From the NCBI GenBank assembly GCA_905182995.1, contig CAJJDP010000112.1, positions 232,744 through 296,743 on the forward strand: a stretch of DNA of 64,000 bases, written 5' to 3'. The notes beneath the pieces were generated by a model. It searched no databases and was not told the origin of the DNA. It saw nothing but the letters and a program-made list of their open reading frames with translations. The stretch's first letter is position 1, and each line of letters begins with the position of its first letter. Of this stretch, positions 11,533-23,379 are shown piece after piece. Origin of the DNA: Paramecium octaurelia (lineage: Eukaryota; Ciliophora; Oligohymenophorea; Peniculida; Parameciidae). The position numbers were made by a program, and so were the translations under genes.

Positions 11533-13063
11533 TCAATTACACATCAAGTAATTAACAGCTTGTTATATTGAACTACTATTTTATATCTGCTTCAATCTAA
11601 AATTCTTCTCATTCTCTATCCTTACATCATCAACATTTAGTAATTCCATCAAGTACTTCTCCAATTCCATTAATTCCTATTAAAACGTATTATGAAAATA
11701 TTACATCATCCTTTTTGTTATCAAGATATGGAATGATTGGGATTCCATTGTTCAATTGGTAAGCAAAGGAATAAGCAGAATTATCAATTAGGATTATATC
11801 TTTTAAATTTCTGTTCAAAGTTCTTAAGTCTTTTATATGACATCCTTCTGAGAGATTTATGCAATCATTTCGATAGAGACAATACTTCACCAATGATTTT
11901 GTTGGATCTAAATAGTCTATTATCTAATTCGCATAATCTTCATTTGAAGCAGTGTATATCATAATTTCAAAGTGTTGAGCCATTTTTTATAAAAATTGCT
12001 GAGCATATGGTCGAACACTAATTTCAGCCTAATTTGAATATACTTCGAATAGATACTTTCACTGTTAATGTATCGTTTAATTTAATGTTTATCACTAGAT
12101 CTTTTGGCATAAGATTTGATTCATTGCAATGCACTAAGGTTTCGTCTAGATCTATAACCAATGTCTTTTATCTCTCTTAGAAAATTATTATGATGATTAC
12201 TTATTTAGGGGTTGATTTTTTATTACATTTCATAACTTTCAGGTTATTTTAATAACTTTGATTTTTAGAGAATTCCATAGGTTTAAATAAAATGATTGAG
12301 ATACATTTACGCCATAAAAGTATCGACGTAATCTCCTTTGATCAAGCTTATTAATTTATCAGTGTAATAAGTTTTTCTATTTTTATGTTAATTAAAATCT
12401 TCAGTTTGAATTTATTTAAATAATTCCCCCTCTTTCGACTCTTCATTAGATTCATGAACTGGTTTTTGATTATTTGAAAATGATTTATTGTCTGATTCAT
12501 TCTTTTCTAAAAATTGACTCTCGAATTGTAAATCCACTGCTGTTGGCAAAGAAGTATTACTGTCCATTGCGAGTAATGACTTTTAGTGAGACTTAAATCT
12601 TTTGAGCAAGACTTTTCTTTTTGTCGCTTTCTATTTACTGAAGAAGTTATTTGAAAAATAATACTTTTTAGAATTGTACTCCGGAAAGAGATTATGTTCA
12701 AGACTTGGAATTTATTCGAGATCTTAACCCTCTGGAACAGCTAGAGGTGTGACAGTCTAGATAAGTTTATTAAAAGCACTTTACTTATGAATCATTTTAA
12801 GCATCATGTCCTCTCAAGAAAGCCTCCTCTGGACCTGAAATTTAAGCCTCATTTTCTTTAAGATGTCTCGAAGTCAAACTTTTTCTTGTTTCTACGTTGT
12901 CCTAACTTAACTTAGGAGAGTCTTCGTTGACTTATAAAAACCTATCGGACTATACACAAATCAATTTGAATGATACCTATTCAACAAATTTCATCTTCTT
13001 TTTTGATTATTTTTATGCTTGGACTGTTCGTGAGAAATGTCTCTCGATCTTTTTAGCTATCAT
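11533..13063 (-). CDS. SCP/FCP1-type phosphatase (NIF domain)
   Basis: 464 aa after five introns (27, 28, 25, 28 and 28 nt). The C-terminal domain carries L-V-I-D-L-D-E-T-L-V-H, the DxDxT/V motif of HAD phosphatases in which the first Asp is phosphorylated. It is followed by S-V-R-P-Y-A, I-Y-T-A-S, D-Y-L-D-P, K-D-L-R-T-L and I-D-N-S, the usual order in small CTD phosphatases. These remove phosphate from serine in RNA polymerase II tails or other proteins. The N-terminal 250 residues are polar and not recognised. The start at 13063 is chosen because the frame stays open from there only after removal of a 27-nt intron near 12945. A paralogue lies at 43562-44590. Confidence 0.85.
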
Positions 13064-13165
13064 ATTTTATATTAATTATTTATTTGTAGAGTAATATTAT
13101 AGATTCTAAATACTGACCCTCAGAAAGGTTCCAGTGCATCTATTTCTCTGCACTCCATTCATAAT

Positions 13166-14390
13166 TCAACGAGAATATATACGCATAAATAATTATTCAT
13201 TCAATTTACATTTTAATTTAGCAATATCGTTTTGAAAAAAAACAATAATATTGAGTAGAGAATTTAATAAAAAGAGAAATTTCATTATTTCACTTGTAAT
13301 TTTGATAATCAACACCCTTCGATTTTCCAAAACCTTCTTTATTCTGATATCAAATTCAACTTTTCATTATTGACTATAGAAACCACTGAATTATGCATCT
13401 ATCCCAAATAAAACAAACTTTAATTCTTGTCCTTTCAAACTTTCATATGTAATCAGAAAGTCAACAGGTTCTGCTATTCATCTTCAAGATAAATCAAATT
13501 TCACTTCCCTTGCCTAAACAATAGTAGATATAGTTACAAATTATTTTCATTTCAATAGCATCTTCTAATATCAAATATCTCAATTAAGCTGGTAACATAG
13601 ATTACTATACTCAATATTCAACTATTTTAAAAACATAAAATTCATTAAATTTATTTCAATACTAAAAAAAATTAGCCACTTTATATTCCATTTTGTATTT
13701 ATACACATATCTTACCTAAATTATAATATTAACAATTTCAATACAAATAACTTAATGATTACTTCATCCTTGTATTATAATCTCCTAAGAACAGACATAT
13801 GCTTTACATTCCTATAAGCAATTATCAAAAATATTTTGAGTAATTAAAATCAAAAATCTAAATTATTTCATCTCCCGCATATTAATTACTAATATATATT
13901 AAGTAGATTATTGAATCCTCTCTCAATTGTCTCTTTAAACATTAATGCTTTGGGTATAGTGAGTCGAAATTAAAATTTGCCATCGAGCCTAATGTCTAAA
14001 ATTTAATCAAATTAAAGACTTCCCTTATATTTTACACAAATTCTTGTCTTAATAGAAAATTACTTCATGTTTCTTGTTTAATTTAATCTCTTTTGACTAA
14101 AATCTTGATAATACTATAGATCCCTACGCTATACATCAACTATTTCTTATAAGAACAATTCTAATATTTTGTGCTGTGAAATTGAGAACTTCATATGGCT
14201 TTTTTATATTCTTATTAAAAATATCCATGCTTAAGATTTTCATATAATTATAATCCCATTATGAATTATTTTAAGAGTTCGACTTAGAATTTAAAGTCTT
14301 GGATATTTTGATGCATAAATGATTACCAATTTTTGACCATTGCAACTAATTCCTATTAAATTATTATTATATAAGATTTTTGATATAAAA
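13166..14390 (-). CDS. Possible intron-rich gene, unrecognised
   Basis: The minus strand has several protein-like segments, for example A-E-P-V-D-F-L-I-T-Y-E-S, then F-V-L-F-G-I-D-A, and further upstream F-R-L-T-I-P-K-A-L-M-F. They lie in different frames and would need short introns to join. One candidate intron of 27 nt around 13360-13386 removes an in-frame TGA. The last frame ends at TGA 13166-13168. No complete model could be built and no family was recognised. It may be an active gene with many introns or a decaying one. The start is only a guess. Confidence 0.35.
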
Positions 14391-14402
14391 ATTAATTCAT
14401 AT

Positions 14403-16065
14403 TCAATAACCACATCCATCTATTATTAACTTTTTTAATTCTATTATCATTCTAAATAAAAAGTAAAAGGGGAAGATAATGATCACAAGTATCACAATCC
14501 AAAACTCACCCCATATGAAATATACTCTTTTGCCACACCTAAGAGCAAATAATACACATTATATACCTAGATCTTGGGTGTCTTGCACGACTGAATTTCT
14601 TATTCAATTTCATAAAAGGTTGAGATACAGCTTTTTTAGATGCTCTAAATAACAGTTTTAGTAATAGCCAGGGTCCTCTCAAAAGAAAAAGGATAAGACG
14701 AGGGAAAAAAAAAACCCACCTCCTTAGATCAGTGTGCTCTATCACTTTTCTTGTTTTGAATATTCCATCGTTCCATACTTTAATATTTCTGTATATTTAC
14801 TTGCACATCCTCTGATAGACCAATATTTGTAATGATATGCATGATAGTGTTACATACAAACCCAACAATACTCGTAGCCACATCTACATGTCATATGATT
14901 GCACCCTTAATTTTTTTCAACAGGAGAATTACAATCAGGACAATTTTTAATATTGTAGGCATCTTATGCATATTAAAACTGCAGATCTTAGTAATTCTAC
15001 TTTTAATTAAATAAAATCAACCTCACATCGTGTATTCTAATGAGCAAGCCTGCCACAATTAAAGCAAACTTAAGCTCCACATTTACATTAAGTAATGTTT
15101 GAACGCGGATTTCTTTCTACATAATATTAACAATCTGGTACTGGACACCATTTTTTATTTGAATCCTTCTGAATCTCGTTTTTATATTTAAAATTCAAAA
15201 ATTTTTTAAACATTTCTGTGGTAACTGAGTGTTGAACTACAGAATCTTGGAATATTTCCCTACAACCTTGCTGCGGACAAGGAATATTATTAACTTATGC
15301 ATTTCTAATTCTTTCATTTAAATACATCATGTAGCAAACTCTATAAAGTTAAATTAATATTACGAACAAAATTGGTGCTCGCATCCAAGTAGTTTTTCTA
15401 GTCGTTTATTGTTAAATCCGCAGATTAGACATGCCAAAAAATAATCTTATTTTTTCTCTTCCTATTAAACATGAGGTGACTGTGAAGTCTACCTAAGTTG
15501 ATCGATTTGATTAACATGTAAATAAAAGTCTTATTGTAATTTTCGTTAGGCTTCAATTTTAATATCTATTTCATCTAATTAATGCCTTAATTTAGAATTT
15601 TTAATTACATAATCCCCTTTAATTCCTCTTGTTGATCATCGAATTTAATAATAGAAATTTAATCGTCATTTTGATCCTTGGATTAACCTTTCTATTATGC
15701 CTTTCCATTTTATTATAGCAAAGAATTCAATCCCAATTTTTGTAGGTTATTCAATTGATACTTACTTTATTTTGGGGCATTAGATTTAAGTTATTTTCTT
15801 CTCAAATCATAAGTCATGTCACTTTATTATTTTTTTAATCCAGGAGCCTCATAGCATTGTAAATGAACATCTGAATCATCACCACCACTTTTATTTAAAT
15901 TTGTTTCTATATCTGGGGATTTGTTTTATACTTGAGTATTGGGTGCACTTAATTTATAATATAATCTAACTTGTTGTTTAAATTCTAGATCATTCGTGAA
16001 ATTTGATGTTATTCACTTTGGTATTTATGAAGTGTGATTTCTTCAAATTCTTCTGTGGGTATCAT
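14403..16065 (-). CDS. RBR-type E3 ubiquitin ligase with C-terminal TM segments
   Basis: 513 aa after five short introns. RING1 reads C-L-I-C-G...C-E-H-Q-F-C-R-V-C. The IBR domain has W-C-P-V-P-D-C, C-K-C-G-A-Q-V-C-F-N-C-G and a His. RING2 is N-C-P-D-C-N-S-P-V-E-K-N-Q-G-C-N-H-M-T-C and ends Y-C-W-V-C, with the catalytic Cys in G-C-N-H-M. RBR ligases take ubiquitin onto that Cys before passing it to the target. After the RBR come two hydrophobic segments, F-F-P-R-L-I-L-F-L-L and F-W-I-V-I-L-V-I-I-I-F-P-F, so the enzyme is probably anchored to a membrane as in RNF19/RNF144 relatives. The N-terminal 200 residues are polar. The stop is TGA 14403-14405. Confidence 0.88.
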
Positions 16066-16565
16066 TAAGCCTGACAGAAATAATTTATTATTATTATTAC
16101 AACATATCTAGATATTATACTAAATAACAACTCTTCTTTGTGTAAGATTTTGACAGAAAGGCAAAAAAAAAAAGTATGTGTCTTTTTTCTATTGAAATAT
16201 CTATGCGAATTCATTTAAACATATCATCTAACATATCAAAGAATAATCTTGTAAATTTATTGATCAAACTCAATCAACGTATAATTATGGATTCTACCAT
16301 CAAGATTAAGCCTTTTATGATATAAACTTGAATTGGAAGAGCAATTTAACTATATAAATTCTATTATATCGAAAGGATTTGTATCGAATTAGAGTTTCAT
16401 GTTGAACAGATCCATTTCATATATATTAACTACGTTGGATATTGATATAATATCTTACATACATTTGCATTTATTCTCATTTCCATTATAATTTTGCTTC
16501 TATTGTTTCTATTGAATGTATAACATAGCTTTATTTTAAAAAATTTAAAGATTTTTTTTTAATTT
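16066..16565. promoter_or_regulatory. Divergent intergenic region, 500 bp
   Basis: AT-rich sequence between the 5' ends of the RBR gene and eL31. It has a (TTA)n-like run near 16084 and an 11-A run near 16165. It should hold both promoters. No coding frame was convincing. Confidence 0.35.
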
Positions 16566-16978
16566 ATGGGCAAAAAAGAAAAAGGAAAGCCAAATCCATT
16601 GGGTGAAGTGAGCAGAGATTACACTATTAATCTTCACAAAGCTGTTCACAAGGAGACATTCAAAAGAAAGGCTCCACGTGCTGTTAGTCACATAGTCAGA
16701 TTTGGTATTTCATTAGATTAATGGGATAGCTCAAAAGAATATGTTGACAGAGGATGTCAGAGTTGATCCATAATTGAATGAAGCAATATGGGCTAGAGGA
16801 ATTAGAAATTTACCAAGAAGAATCAGAGTTAGGTAGTGCTATTAACATTATTGTTTGCAGACTTTAAAGAAAGAAGAAGGAAGAAGATGATGGAAAAGGA
16901 AAGTACTATACTCTTGCTTAGTACGTGCCAGTTGATTCATTTGCTAACCTCAAGACAGAAATCACAAAAGCATAATGA
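16566..16978 (+). CDS. RPL31: 60S ribosomal protein eL31
   Basis: 119 aa after removing introns 16705-16729 (25 nt) and 16833-16860 (28 nt). It has R-D-Y-T-I-N-L-H-K, F-K-R-K-A-P-R-A, V-D-P-Q-L-N-E-A-I-W-A-R-G-I, P-R-R-I-R-V-R-L and Y-V-P-V-D-S-F-A-N-L, the full set of eL31 motifs. This protein sits near the peptide exit tunnel of the large subunit. Length agrees with the family. The Gln in V-D-P-Q-L is encoded by TAA. The stop is TGA 16976-16978. Confidence 0.96.
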
Positions 16979-17038
16979 TTCCAATATTGTACAATACAAT
17001 ATATAAATACATTAAATTATTTTCAATTTAAATTGTTC

Positions 17039-17440
17039 TCAGATTAATAATTCAAAGGCACAAGTTATATGTTATAATTTGTCATCTTGAATTTTAATAC
17101 CAATCATACGAGATTCCAAACAATAATTTCTTTTTATATCAACATAATCAATTCTGTTATATCTTCATGCATCGAGAGTCACTTTAAGATTTCCTAAGAA
17201 TGCGCACTTAGGAGTGATGCTAAAGAAATAATTCTATTTTTAAGTGATAATAGAATGACACTTGTGTTAATTAATTAAAAGAATATATAATCGTGAACTA
17301 ACAATGAGTTTAGTTTTATTATGAACAAATTTAGTTTTATAATGAGATTTTATAATGCACAAAAGATACACAATTTAAATTATAGTGGGATGGATGTAAT
17401 TTAACAATGTGTTAAATATCCTTGTCCCAGCAATGTAAGG
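17039..17440 (-). pseudogene. Possible decayed or mis-modelled reading frame
   Basis: A minus-strand frame is open across about 130 codons except for a TGA at 17165-17167. On the far side it continues as protein-like sequence, R-Y-N-R-I-D-Y-V-D-I-K, then ends at TGA 17039-17041. The segment before the internal TGA ends L-D-A, like the neighbouring PX gene. It may be a broken copy of something, two tiny genes, or chance, because only TGA stops translation here. No family was recognised. Confidence 0.25.
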
Positions 17441-17517
17441 AGTATAATTCAACACAAGAAGGAGCTTTAATAAAATGTTAGATGGTAATTTGATGTTCTA
17501 TTTTTATTTTATAATTT

Positions 17518-18026
17518 TCATGCATCAAGATTGAATAATTTAACAGCAGAAGGGTCGTTGATCACAAATGCTGCTTTCTAGGATTGGCGTACGAATTCTC
17601 GTACTGTATTTTCACTCCTTCCCAATTTAAACAACTCCTATTATAAATCAAATGAATGAGTATACTTTCAAATAGAAATCAAGTTATTTTCCTCTCTATG
17701 CTATGAAATCGTTGTCAAGGTTTCCAAAAAGCCTTTTTTCTGGAAATTTTGGTAAATGGGATTTGAGATTCTTTGATATTTTTGAACTCAAACTCTCTAA
17801 TAGACTGTATCTAGTTTGAAAAGTCCAGAAAAGATTTCCTTTCTTGATTCTAATCTCATAGACTACAAAACTATTCTGCACAACCTTAGTGTTGATAATC
17901 TCGATTTCAAAGTCGTTATTCTAGAAAAATATTTAAAAATAATAGACTTACCTCTACTGTCAATTGAGCTTTGGCTTTGATTGGTTATCTTTTTTTTAGG
18001 AAGGAGAGAATAGGTAATTCTGCCAT
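17518..18026 (-). CDS. PX-domain protein
   Basis: 149 aa after introns of 31 nt (starting GTAAGTC) and 28 nt (starting GTATACTC). The PX domain fills the protein: Y-E-I-R-I-K-K, W-T-F-Q-T-R-Y-S (the Arg-Tyr pair that touches the 3-phosphate), L-P-K-F-P-E-K-R-L-F-G-N, then Q-R-G-K-Q-L-D-F-Y-L-K. PX domains bind phosphatidylinositol 3-phosphate and place proteins on endosomes. There is no BAR or other domain, so it resembles the short SNX3-type sorting nexins, though orthology is not shown. The stop is TGA 17518-17520. Confidence 0.85.
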
Positions 18027-18270
18027 CTATTCATCAGTCAAGGATTATTGAGATGGTTATAATTAAGCAAACTATTGATTTGGATTGGACATTGTTGTTT
18101 TTGATTAAACAAAAGGGGTTAAGGAAAGTTAAACAGGTCTTAACTTATTTTAATTAATGTAATTTAGTCCCTGAAATTGCTTTTTTATTTATAAAAATAT
18201 AATGAACCAAAAGAAAAAAAAGAGAGTACTTTCCTTTTAAATTTAAAACTTGACAGGCACATTATCAGAA

Positions 18271-19707
18271 ATGTTTGATAGTTAATAGTCAACCAATAGA
18301 AAACTAAATGATAAACCTAGCATCAATACATTACAAAAGATATTGCCTTTCAATGAGATTGACTAATTCTTTTCACCAAAGGAATCTGGTTCAACTACAA
18401 TGAGATCCATTCCTAAACTCCGTAAAAGTTCCATTAGTCCCAAACACTCATACATATACTCAAGAAAGACAATTCAAACACCTTTAAGAATTAGGTCATC
18501 AATAGTTATGTTAAATCAATTTGAATAACAGTTTGCTGAAAGTATTCAATGTAATGATCAAATTGGAGCTATAGAAAGTATCTAACATGTTTGATAAGGT
18601 TTGCTAAATATGATGGTAATTGCAGTTGAATAGGATAACATTGCATTACTGATAACGTTTATGCGTCTGAGTGCATTAACATTTATCTCATTTTAGGAAT
18701 GGACCAAGGCTCTTCTCTTTTTATCACATTGCAAGTTTCTAAGTGAATTCACAAGATAATTTAATGTCATCCAATGGACATTTCTTCAAATTGGAATTTT
18801 GTGTAAATATGTTAAGAAATACGAATAGGGCAAAATATTCATAAAGAAAGTAATACATCATAATTATAAGCAGTCTTTGGAATATGCATGGCATTTGAAA
18901 GATATCGATTAAGAAATTATCTGTTATGAAGAACTTGGTAAATTGTGCTTTCTCAATTATGAATTAAAAATAGCTAAATCCTTACATGAAAAAAGCATGA
19001 AAGGCACTGTAGAAAAAGAAAAGTCACCCATGAAGATGGTTTCATCAAAGGGAATGTAGTAGATCATGAAGATGTTACCTTAAGAAGAGACGAGTTTGGG
19101 ATTACACATATTTTCTAAGGCTGTAAATTTCCCAATCAAGTTGATTCAATGTTAGAACCCTCTTTATTATTAACGAAGATAAGTGAAAAATCAATATATG
19201 ATATCAAATAATTTAGAATGTATACCAAATTAAAGAGTTATTGATATTGATATTTCATTAGATGAAATGCTACAATAATTTTTTAAAGGAAAGAATTTTG
19301 CTTTTGAAATTCCAATTCCGATCTCTGTTGCTGATGAATATGAAAGTATGAAACCAACGAATCAAATACCCAAGATACAGCAACTAAAATAAACATAAAC
19401 AGCAACATTAATAAAATTATAATCCTTAAAGTTACATCCCTTATCAAATAAATAGCCCACAATAATCTTAAACGATTTTTAAAAGAAGCTTCCCTTGGAG
19501 GAAATGGTCAGATAGCGATTAGAAATGAAGTTTTAATCACCTTCTTTTACAGAAACATTGAGGAGCAAGAAATTTTCCAGTAATTTAGAATAAATAAGAT
19601 TAACGCATGAAAGAGTCGGAATAGCTTTAAGTGTGGAACATTAAAAGAGAGGGTTGGTTAGATATGCTTAGAAGTTACTTAGTTAATAGTAAATTACTTT
19701 CATCTGA
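18271..19707 (+). CDS. TPR-like helical repeat protein, unrecognised
   Basis: An open frame from ATG 18271 with one 21-nt intron near 18575-18595 runs to TGA 19705-19707, about 470 aa. A polar Ser/Lys-rich N-terminus is followed by helical repeats with TPR-like spacing, such as W-T-K-A-L-L-F-L-S-H-C-K, Q-I-G-I-L-C-K-Y-V-K-K-Y-E and Y-E-E-L-G-K-L-C-F-L-N-Y-E. The C-terminal third is basic and disordered. There is no catalytic motif. An upstream ATG at 18201 could only be used with a different splice. The family is possibly ciliate-specific. Confidence 0.65.
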
Positions 19708-19769
19708 TTTATAGTATGTTTTACAGATATTATATTGAAATTTAATATGATTTAAATATATATGATCAT

Positions 19770-20006
19770 TCAATCTTTAGTTCTGGTAGCATTAGCTATA
19801 ATATTTGTGAATTTCTCATAATTTTCAGACTCTTGAGCAATTTCTTCAAATCCACACCCATTTTATCCCACTAACATTCTTGCTATCATCATTTTTTCAT
19901 TCTTTCTCTGTGCTTACTTCTTGTCATTTGATTTCTTCTACTCTTTATTTTAATTATTATTCTCTGTATTTTCAGCTTATTTGGTGGTGTCAGGCTTGTT
20001 ACCCAT
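19770..20006 (-). CDS. Small charged protein, unrecognised
   Basis: An unbroken frame of 78 aa starts M-G-N-K-P-D-T-T-K and ends K-D before TGA 19770-19772. The first half is Lys/Gln/Asn-rich. The second half contains A-R-M-L-V-G-Q-N-G-C-G-F-E-E-I-A. Gly2 hints at possible myristoylation. No family was recognised. It sits tail-to-tail with the TPR-like gene and 76 bp downstream of the Nudix gene on the same strand. Confidence 0.55.
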
Positions 20007-20082
20007 TTAAAGAAAGATCTAATTTGAATTTTTTGATTAAATTAATTTTAATAAATCTAAATCAAGGTACTTAATAATGATC

Positions 20083-20829
20083 TCAATTTTTATAACTATG
20101 CATAAATGCCTTAATATGTCCTTCTCCAACTCCTGAACCATATTCATTTGGATAAATCCCACTCATTTCTTGATATTGTTCTTCTTTATTTTAGGCATTC
20201 ATGATTTCTAATAATTATTACTTTGGAATCCATTTAAAATCATCGACTTCAGTCTCTTGAATTTTCACTTAAATGTTGTTGTATGTCTCATTTAGTTTAA
20301 CTTCGTAAAATATACAGAGAGTTTGCTTTTATGGAAGTTAACCAGCTTATAACTTAGTCGGATACACTGATTCATATAAGACTTTAAGCTCCATTTTATT
20401 TAAAATTGGTGAAACATCAATTCCAGTTTCTTCTTAAACCTCTCTTAAACATTCAGATTCTAAGTCCTATAATCTTTCTACCATTCCACCAGGAAACACC
20501 CATGTTTTAGGGAATGTTTTCATTTAAGAATGTCTTCTTGTTATTAAAAAATTATCATCTTTGTCACACAACATGGCTACAGTGGCTAATCTAATTTTGC
20601 TTAACTTAGTGTCTTTATTCTAATAATCTTGGTTGAAACAAGGACAATTAGTACCATGTAACATTTCTGCCTATGGCCATCCTTATTGATTTACTCCCAA
20701 GAGAAATCTAGCCTAATCCTATTGGTATTTGTAGGAGAGTAGTGGAGTGTTAAGAAGTTATAACAAACATTTGCCAGCGTAGAGAGTGTCATCAATATGA
20801 ACCTCAACACCATAATCGATTTTTTACAT
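20083..20829 (-). CDS. Nudix hydrolase, NUDT17-like
   Basis: 248 aa with no intron. The Nudix domain is clear: W-V-F-P-G-G-M-V-E-R-L-Q-D-L, then E-C-L-R-E-V-Q-E-E-T-G-I. Nudix enzymes hydrolyse nucleoside diphosphates linked to another group, with Mg held by the R-E-x2-E-E glutamates, which are all present. The conserved Glu normally found six residues after the first Gly of the box is Gln here, encoded by TAG. The 100-residue N-terminal region with G-T-N-C-P-C-F and the domain order resemble NUDT17, so that name is only a best guess. The stop is TGA 20083-20085. Confidence 0.85.
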
Positions 20830-20866
20830 TATAAAGATTAAATGTACATGATTTTATTATATTATT

Positions 20867-21515
20867 TCAATAGCCCAACTTCTCTAACTCTGAATTGATT
20901 GTAGCAAGTTCCTTAGCTCCGATGGCTTTTCTTCTGAGATTTTCTCTGGCAATCTTTCTCTTGTAATAGGTAGCACCTCTAAAAGAAGCGTTAAAAATGC
21001 ACGATACCTTTGCTTTCTCTTCTCTTCGAGTCTGTTAACAACAGCTTATGAATTCCATCCAACTGAGGCACATAAATCACCTAAAGTGCAGAAGGGTCTG
21101 TGATTCTTGAGTCTGATCAATTTGATGGCATCTGGAATAACCTATCTCTTTCTTGTGTCATAGGGAGGGGGGACTCCTTCAAAGACCTTTAATCTCTCTA
21201 AAGCAGCTGCTCCTCTTTTTGATTTATATTGAAGCATTCCTCTGACTACCTTCCAAAAACATCGTGATGGAGTTCTGTAATGTTTGTATCCTCTTCTTGG
21301 ATTGAAGGCCATTCTCTTATTGAGATATTCTTCAAAAATGACTCTGTTTCTGAAGAGGGAACCTGCTTTAGCAACAACTTCATACCTGATTGTTAAATCA
21401 ACTCAGTTCTGACTACAACAATTCTTTGACCTCTTTACAACTCCTTGGCAATATAAGAAGCCAATCGACCCAACAAATGGCCCTTACCATCAATCACGAT
21501 TTCTTTCTCAAACAT
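20867..21515 (-). CDS. RPL13A: 60S ribosomal protein uL13
   Basis: 198 aa after removing a 29-nt and a 23-nt intron. It begins M-F-E-K-E-I-V-I-D-G-K-G-H-L-L-G-R-L-A-S and contains R-I-V-V-V-R-T-E, N-K-R-M-A-F-N-P-R-R-G, R-C-F-W-K-V-V-R-G-M-L and F-E-G-V-P-P-P-Y-D, all diagnostic for uL13 (RPL13A). Splicing of the 23-nt intron restores Q-S-G-S-L-F-R-N-R. The length matches the eukaryotic family. The stop is TGA 20867-20869. Confidence 0.96.
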
Positions 21516-21683
21516 TAAATTTTAAATAAATTTTCAAATCATTTCATCTATTCCATTTTATTATGAGCCTATATATTTAATATCATCCAAATATATATAT
21601 TCACATATTCTCAAGGTAGACTCACCCCAAATCAGACCCTCCTCTCGAAGATTCCTATATTGTAATTAAAATAAATAAAATTA

Positions 21684-23244
21684 TCATTAAATTTGAGTCG
21701 AATTAGTGCTCCCAGTCACTCCATGATCATTGTATTCATAATCCTTGAACATATCTTGAATAGAATCCCTCCTCAAAGCACCCGCATTCTCCTAGATCAG
21801 AGAGTCCTCGGAGTCATGGTCCGAAGAAATCTACCTTTTAAAGTCCTTATCTTCAGAAGAGGCCAGTTCACTAAAAGGAGAAGGCATGGTCTTATCAATC
21901 AGACTCTACCAGTTAATATGCTAAAACCAAGGATGCTTCTTAATGGATTAAACCCCATCAAACCCCAATCTGTATTATTGCTTTCTCTATAATAACTACT
22001 CTTAACTAATTCTATTTACTTAATTGCAAATATCTGCACTCTCACTACTCCAACCATCCTACCTTTTGATATTCACTTACTTAGTTAACATCATTTCTTT
22101 GATTTCCTTTCGAGATCTCCCTATGTAAGGTCTTTTTCCAAGCATGAATTCGTGGATCATAACTCCCAAAGCGAAATGGTCAACTCCTATTCCATGATTC
22201 TGTCTACACATTACTTCTGGGGCTGTCTAACTTAAAATAATTACTAACCCATATATCCTGGAGTGCCACTTGTTTCTTAACTGTTCTCTGGCTTCAATAC
22301 TCTTGCTATGCCAAAATCTGTTAATCTTGGATACCCCTTCTTGTCGAATACTACATTCTCAGGTTTAATATCTCTATGTATAATGTTATTGTTTTGCAGA
22401 TACTCTAAACTCAATAATAAACACGCTATGACGAATTCTAAATTTATCTAATTTTGTACTTGTTTGCCATTCTGTAAAACGGCGATTCACTCCTATATGA
22501 TACCTTAAATCACCTCCAGTTAATAAATCCATCACCAAATGAAGGTGATCGCGATCTTAAAATGCAAAATGAATATTGGCAATAAAGGAATGTCTAAGTT
22601 TACTAAGGAGGATCTTTTCATTCATGACTGAATGGACAGACTTTTTTGATAAGATTCTCAATAATATATTATGAAATACCTTGCCTTACTCATCTCTTTC
22701 ATTGCATATTACTTTCTAGTTTTACAGAGTTCTACTCTCCACACTTTTCCAAATCCTCCTTTTCCGAGTACAAATAAGAATTTAAAACTGCCTTTATTTA
22801 GATCTTCTCTAATTAAGGATTGCTAATGTAGCATTTTCTCAGGCGTTTACACAAGTTATTTTTTAATCCCAGTTTCATTGTTCTTTCTCTGTAATGCTTT
22901 TTACTAACTAAGTTACATAAACTCACTAATAAATTTTCATTAAAGATTGACATCTAGATCACGTATTTTGGACTTTAAGGTACTTGAGGAGGACTTACAT
23001 TGAACATTCTTGATTCTGCACGACTCATATTGCGAGTCCTCCATTAAGGAGATACGGGTGGCGATACAGCAATTGACACCTATTATCCACTAGGCATTTT
23101 GAATGAAGGTAATTTGGATGGTCTCTGCTACCTTGAACGAGTGCTCACAGGACTTTTGAATAATGGTTAGTAGTTATGAGGTTCAATGAAGTTTTGGTGG
23201 ATTGGGAGCATTTCCTTAATATTTCTGCGAGGTCCGATATTCAT
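21684..23244 (-). CDS. Ser/Thr protein kinase, AGC group, STK32/YANK-like
   Basis: About 490 aa with several short introns, including a 19-nt one near 22921-22939 and a 23-nt one near 22650-22672. The N-terminal 130 residues are basic and disordered. The kinase domain has [28 protein letters not shown] (as in STK32), [22 protein letters not shown] and A-P-E-V. All catalytic residues are present. After the core come H-P-W-F and an acidic, Ser-rich tail. STK32 assignment rests mainly on the D-L-L-x-G-G-D-L-R-Y-H block. The stop is TGA 21684-21686. Confidence 0.85.
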
Positions 23245-23379
23245 TATTAAATATTTATATCAAAATATAGGGAAGTTTTCCGGTTTTCTCGGTCTATGTA
23301 AGATTCTTGAATAGCGAGAATGTTCAACAAAAACTTCATATAATTGACCAATAAATATCAATATAAAAATAATTAGAAA

